A DNA stretch of 64,000 nucleotides from an uncultured Chloroflexales bacterium. Its GTDB lineage: Bacteria; Chloroflexota; Chloroflexia; Chloroflexales; Chloroflexaceae. The translations under genes were made by a program, and so were the position numbers. This document shows positions 60,777-64,000 of the stretch, one piece after another (within the stretch, counting starts at the first letter, position 1; each line of letters begins with the position of its first letter). The stretch is taken from the NCBI GenBank assembly GCA_937902315.1, contig CALGUG010000052.1:1-64000 (forward strand), in the 5' to 3' direction. The notes under the pieces are model-generated. The model had not been told where the DNA came from. It made no database searches and saw nothing but the letters and a program-made list of their open reading frames with translations.

Positions 60777-62045
60777 ATGGCAGGAGAGGTTTCGCTTCGA
60801 GCTACGCTTGCTCGCCCTTACCTTGCCGCGACCAATACGGCTCAAGTAGCCTATCTGTTGGTCGAAATGCATCCCACCCAAGTCGTTTCCAATGTGCGCA
60901 TGCCCGTCAACGTAAGCTTTGTGCTTGATCATAGCGGCTCGATGAAGGGCCAGAAGATGGAGAGCGCTCGACGCGCTACTTCGATCGCCCTCGATCTGCT
61001 CGATGCGCAGGATGTCGCCTCGGTTGTGATCTTCGATCACCGCACCGAGTTGCTGATTCCTGCCACCAATGTCACCAATAAGCGCGAACTGCAAGATAAA
61101 GTGAGCCGTATTCGCGATGCGGGCGGCACCAAGATCGCACCTGCCGTCGAGATGGGGCTACGCGAGATCGAGCGCGGCCCGGCCCCTGCCAGTGCCATTC
61201 GGCGCCTTGTGCTGCTGACCGACGGCCAGACCGAAAACGAAGATCACTGTTTGCGTCAGGCCGACGAAGCCGGACGCCGCCAAGTGCCGATCACCGCGCT
61301 GGGCCTCGGCCAAGACTGGAACGAAGACCTATTGATCGAGATGGCGAACCGCAGCGGCGGCGTTGCAGAATATATCAGCCAGCCCAGCGAGATCGCTAGC
61401 TTCTTCCAGAACACCGTTCAGCGCGCCCAAGCCAGCGTGGTGCAAAACGCCAATATGGTTCTGCGTTTGGTTCAAGGTGTAACGCCCCGCGCTGTTTGGC
61501 AGGTTATTCCGCTGATCAACAACCTCGGCTATCGACCCATCTCCGATCGCGATGTGAATGTACACTTGGGCGAGATGGAAACCGGCCAAGGTCAGACCTT
61601 GCTGGTCGAACTCTTGGTCGAGCCGCGCCCGGTCGGTCAATACCGCGTCGGTCAGATCGAAGTCTCCTACGACGTCCCCGCCCTCAATCTAGTTGCCGAG
61701 AAGAGCCGCGCCGATGTCTTGTTGACCTTTACGGGCGATCAGTCGCAGATCGCTCAAGTCAACGCGCCGATTATGAATATCGTCGAGAAGGTCAGCGCCT
61801 TTAAGCTGCAGACCCGCGCCTTGCAAGACCTGCAAGGCGGTAATGTGACTGGTGCGACCCAAAAGCTCCGCAGCGCAGTCACCCGTTTGCTCAACCAAGG
61901 CGAGCTTGAGCTGGCCCAGAAGATGGAACAAGAGATCAGCAATCTCGAACAGAGCGGCCAGATCTCGAGCGAAGGCCAGAAGACCATGAAGTTCGGCACG
62001 CGCAAGACCGTACGCCTGAGCGATCTCGATATTCCTCAGGAATAA
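60777..62045 (+). CDS. VWA-domain protein
   Basis: 422 residues from ATG 60777 with AAAGGAG upstream. A VIT-like N-terminal strand region is followed by a von Willebrand A domain (about 42-235) with a complete MIDAS: VLDHSGSMKG (Asp51, Ser53, Ser55), a GGTKIAPAVEMGL loop and LLTDGQTENED. The C-terminal half is mixed strand then helical (LEQSGQISSEGQKTM). There is no signal peptide, so it is a cytosolic metal-dependent protein-interaction module. A strong terminator follows. Confidence 0.85.
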   Translation: MAGEVSLRATLARPYLAATNTAQVAYLLVEMHPTQVVSNVRMPVNVSFVLDHSGSMKGQKMESARRATSIALDLLDAQDVASVVIFDHRTELLIPATNVTNKRELQDKVSRIRDAGGTKIAPAVEMGLREIERGPAPASAIRRLVLLTDGQTENEDHCLRQADEAGRRQVPITALGLGQDWNEDLLIEMANRSGGVAEYISQPSEIASFFQNTVQRAQASVVQNANMVLRLVQGVTPRAVWQVIPLINNLGYRPISDRDVNVHLGEMETGQGQTLLVELLVEPRPVGQYRVGQIEVSYDVPALNLVAEKSRADVLLTFTGDQSQIAQVNAPIMNIVEKVSAFKLQTRALQDLQGGNVTGATQKLRSAVTRLLNQGELELAQKMEQEISNLEQSGQISSEGQKTMKFGTRKTVRLSDLDIPQE

Positions 62046-62117
62046 GGACAAGTAAAAATCGTTATAATAGGAAGGTCAAGCGAACATGCACATGTTTGGT
62101 GACCTTCCGCTCATTTA

Positions 62118-62149
62118 GAGTGGGGAGGTTCAGCCTTCCCGCTCTTTTT
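62118..62149 (+). terminator. Rho-independent terminator after the VWA gene
   Basis: GAGTGGGGAGG/CCTTCCCGCTC stem (one mismatch, one wobble) followed by TTTTT. A second hairpin AAGGTCA...TGACCTT lies just upstream (62072-62107). Confidence 0.88.
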
Positions 62150-62251
62150 GTAGTGAATGTCTTGAGTTGTTGTTGCATTGGGTATCGTCTGCCCGATGTG
62201 AAACGTGTTGTTTCGATACGCTTTTACAGTCACTGAGGTCTGGAGCAAACT

Positions 62252-63094
62252 ATGCCTCCCGCATTTATTCGTGCCTATCCGCCAGCACAACCAGAAACAC
62301 GTTCGGCCTTGTGGTTCGCTTTCCGCGATAACGATTTGTTGCTTTTAGAACGGGAGGACGGCCTGAGCGTTTACCGTGGTGAGGTCGAGGGTCTTGCCGC
62401 ATTTGAACCCGGCCCACTTGTCTATTTGGGCACTTTGCACGGCGAAGCTTGTGTCGCCTGCGAACTGGGCTGGAATGGCCCTGCGCCCGAGGGTTGGCGT
62501 CTGATCAGCTTGCGCTCGCTCTTTGGCCAGGTCGACGATCAGACCCACGACTTGGCAGGTTATGCCATTCGCCTGCTCAACTGGCAACATGCCTACAACT
62601 TCTGCGACGCCTGCGGTCACAAGACCGAATGGTTTGGTGGCGATTGGGGCAAGCGTTGTACCAATTGTGGCAAGACCGCTTATCCGCCCGTCAGCCCCGC
62701 GATCTTGGTGTTGATCCACGATGGCGACAAGATTCTGCTGACCCATAAGGCTGGTTGGGGGCCGCGCTATAGTATCATCGCTGGTTTTATCGAACCCGGC
62801 GAGTCGATCGAAGAGTGTGTGAGCCGCGAGGCTTATGAAGAGGTTGGTGTCGAGATCGATCAGATCACCTACTTCGGCAGCCAGTCTTGGCCCTTCCCCC
62901 ATCAGTTGATGATCGGCTATATGGCCAACTATGCTGGCGGCGAGATCACGATCGACGCCCACGAACTGGACGATGCTCGTTGGTTCCACGTCGATGAATT
63001 GCCCGAACTGCCCGGTCCATCGAGCCTTTCGCGCCAACTGATCAATGCTTGGATACGCAAGTATCGCCCCAACGCTAAGCAGTTATTGGCTTAA
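62252..63094 (+). CDS. nudC: NAD(H) pyrophosphatase, NudC type
   Basis: 280 residues. An N-terminal beta domain, then a four-Cys zinc ribbon FCDACGHKTEWFGGDWGKRC, then TNCG, and the Nudix box GFIEPGESIEECVSREAYEE followed by VGVEI, complete with all catalytic Glu residues. SQSWPFPHQLMIGYMA is the NudC-specific strand after it. The enzyme hydrolyses NADH and also removes NAD caps from RNA in other bacteria. GGAGCAAACT precedes the ATG. It is monocistronic with a terminator at 63129. Confidence 0.95.
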   Translation: MPPAFIRAYPPAQPETRSALWFAFRDNDLLLLEREDGLSVYRGEVEGLAAFEPGPLVYLGTLHGEACVACELGWNGPAPEGWRLISLRSLFGQVDDQTHDLAGYAIRLLNWQHAYNFCDACGHKTEWFGGDWGKRCTNCGKTAYPPVSPAILVLIHDGDKILLTHKAGWGPRYSIIAGFIEPGESIEECVSREAYEEVGVEIDQITYFGSQSWPFPHQLMIGYMANYAGGEITIDAHELDDARWFHVDELPELPGPSSLSRQLINAWIRKYRPNAKQLLA

Positions 63095-63128
63095 CGGGCG
63101 ATAATTCAGTTTATTCTGCTGCTTGCAT

Positions 63129-63172
63129 GCGGCTGAGATGGTGGTATCATAAGCACTATCTCAGCCGCTTTC
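63129..63172 (+). terminator. Terminator after nudC
   Basis: GCGGCTGAGAT/ATCTCAGCCGC 11-bp stem followed by TTTCT. Confidence 0.82.
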
Positions 63173-63338
63173 TATCCCCTCATTAGCGCACCACGCTAGG
63201 ACTTTCTTCCCATTGTGCCAACTCAGTTTTAACGTTTATGCTTGCTTTGGACTACTTTAACAATGCGTTCTTACGAGTATCTATATACATTGTTGGCTAC
63301 GTGTTACCAAGGTAGATTGTATGTAAGGAGTCCGCATT

Positions 63339-64000
63339 ATGTCCCCTCGTATGTCGCGAGTCTGGTGCTTACTGGCAATCATCACGCTCGTCCTTGTTTT
63401 GCTTCCCGTTGGGACCACAGTCTATGCAGCTGAACCGGGCGAGTTGCTGCTTGATCGCCAAGGCCCGATCAACGCTTCTCAAACGCTTACCGATCAGCAG
63501 ATCTATAGCTTCAGCGGGCAAGCCAATATCCGCCTGGAGCTTACGGGTGGAAGCGGTGATGAAACCGTTACGGCGACGGTCAAAAACGCCAGTGGCACGG
63601 CGATCAAGACGATTACGGTGCGTCGAGGTGAAGTGCTTTGGAATACAGTTACCTTGCCCGAGAACGCCCGTATTTCGCTCAAAAACAACAGTGCTAGTAA
63701 TCTAAACTACAAACTCGCTGTTTACGCTGTTGCGGTTGCTCCTGCGTTTGCTCAAGGCACAGATACTTGGTCGGGAACCAGCAAGCACAACGGTGAGCAG
63801 TCGGTGATCACGCTCAGTGTGCCGAGCGATGGCCTGTATAAATTCACCTTGGCTGCTAGCACTGGTGCCTATCAATTGGTTGTAGATTCCGAGTATATTC
63901 GCAAAACCGTCAAGGCTGGCAGCCTCCCCAACGCCAACGATACGGTTTACTATCTCACAGCGGGCGCTCACAGCCTGCGCATCGTACAAGATCCGGCTGC
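63339..64000 (+). CDS. Secreted protein of unknown family (3' end outside window)
   Basis: The frame is open from ATG 63339 (TAAGGAG upstream) to the right edge, 220 codons. A signal peptide spans residues 1-30 (PRMSRVW, hydrophobic core, cleavage near VYAAE). The mature part is beta-strand rich, with Ala/Thr/Ser-rich sequence and repeated tryptophan-poor strands (IRLELTGGSGDETVTATVKN; then a second similar module from about residue 140, GTDTWSGTSKHNGEQSVITL). It looks like two copies of a bacterial pre-peptidase C-terminal (PPC)-like or carbohydrate-binding beta-sandwich. It is extracellular; the catalytic part, if any, is beyond the window. Confidence 0.75.
   Translation, partial: MSPRMSRVWCLLAIITLVLVLLPVGTTVYAAEPGELLLDRQGPINASQTLTDQQIYSFSGQANIRLELTGGSGDETVTATVKNASGTAIKTITVRRGEVLWNTVTLPENARISLKNNSASNLNYKLAVYAVAVAPAFAQGTDTWSGTSKHNGEQSVITLSVPSDGLYKFTLAASTGAYQLVVDSEYIRKTVKAGSLPNANDTVYYLTAGAHSLRIVQDPA

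Overview
The window looks like a chromosome segment of a filamentous, Gram-negative-staining-type Chloroflexota bacterium, probably class Chloroflexia. This is inferred from the gene mix: DUF2207 proteins with Ser/Gly-rich tails, roadblock/CBS and PAS-STAS signalling proteins, LysW-pathway lysine enzymes (LysN-like and LysK-like), a PstA-type c-di-AMP receptor, EutBC without a microcompartment, and small SdrD/CNA-B-type surface domains. GC content is moderate (about 50-55% by eye). There is no rRNA, no phage, no plasmid replicon and no intact transposase.

Layout. 1-3223: the 5' two-thirds of a large secreted protein with SdrD_B-like repeats (minus, runs off the left edge), preceded by an AT-rich gap. 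3880-5280: nested intergenic repeats, tRNA-Gly(CCC) with its own promoter and terminator, and a strongly structured non-coding stretch. 5279-7703: esterase, HNH endonuclease and YraN. 7852-10515: three tandem PAS-STAS (RsbR-like) proteins. 10965-12651: modAB without modC. 13274-16772: roadblock-CBS protein, carA, GNAT. 17618-23626: three DUF2207 paralogues, the third lacking its extracellular half. 23708-26000: Hsp20 and a GAF-PAS histidine kinase. 26658-30724: methyltransferase, YpdA-like flavoprotein and cupin operon, then a luciferase-like oxidoreductase. 32047-34222: eutBC. 34419-38121: hydroxyacid dehydrogenase, LysN-like aminotransferase, LysK-like hydrolase. 38681-47620: glycosyltransferase, c-di-AMP receptor, GNAT, sugar oxidoreductase/isomerase pair, murG, htpG. 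48648-50485: amt followed by three tandem 36-42-residue membrane proteins. 50881-58400: lipoprotein hydrolase, PH-SHOCT membrane protein, a kinase-fold protein lacking its catalytic residues, a 228-bp tandem array, PfkB kinase, threonine dehydratase. 58791-59105: fifteen 21-bp palindromic units. 59443-64000: zinc ribbon, TPR, VWA, NudC and a truncated secreted protein.

The main non-genic feature is the density of small dispersed elements in the intergenic gaps. Family B (17 copies) shares the 17-mer GCGTCCGCCTACGGCTA. Family A (9 copies) has ATACCAAATCCG-type terminal inverted repeats and, in two copies, 18-bp hairpins with compensatory changes. Family D (2 copies) has 11-bp imperfect terminal inverted repeats and, in one copy, a perfect 9-bp target duplication inside a B element. 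All look like MITE-type elements whose transposases are not in the window.

The best candidate for an undescribed system is the amt-linked triplet of tiny membrane proteins. They share a single hydrophobic helix ending CWFALPVG and a VK(A/V) tail, each has its own ribosome binding site, and the set is closed by a terminator.
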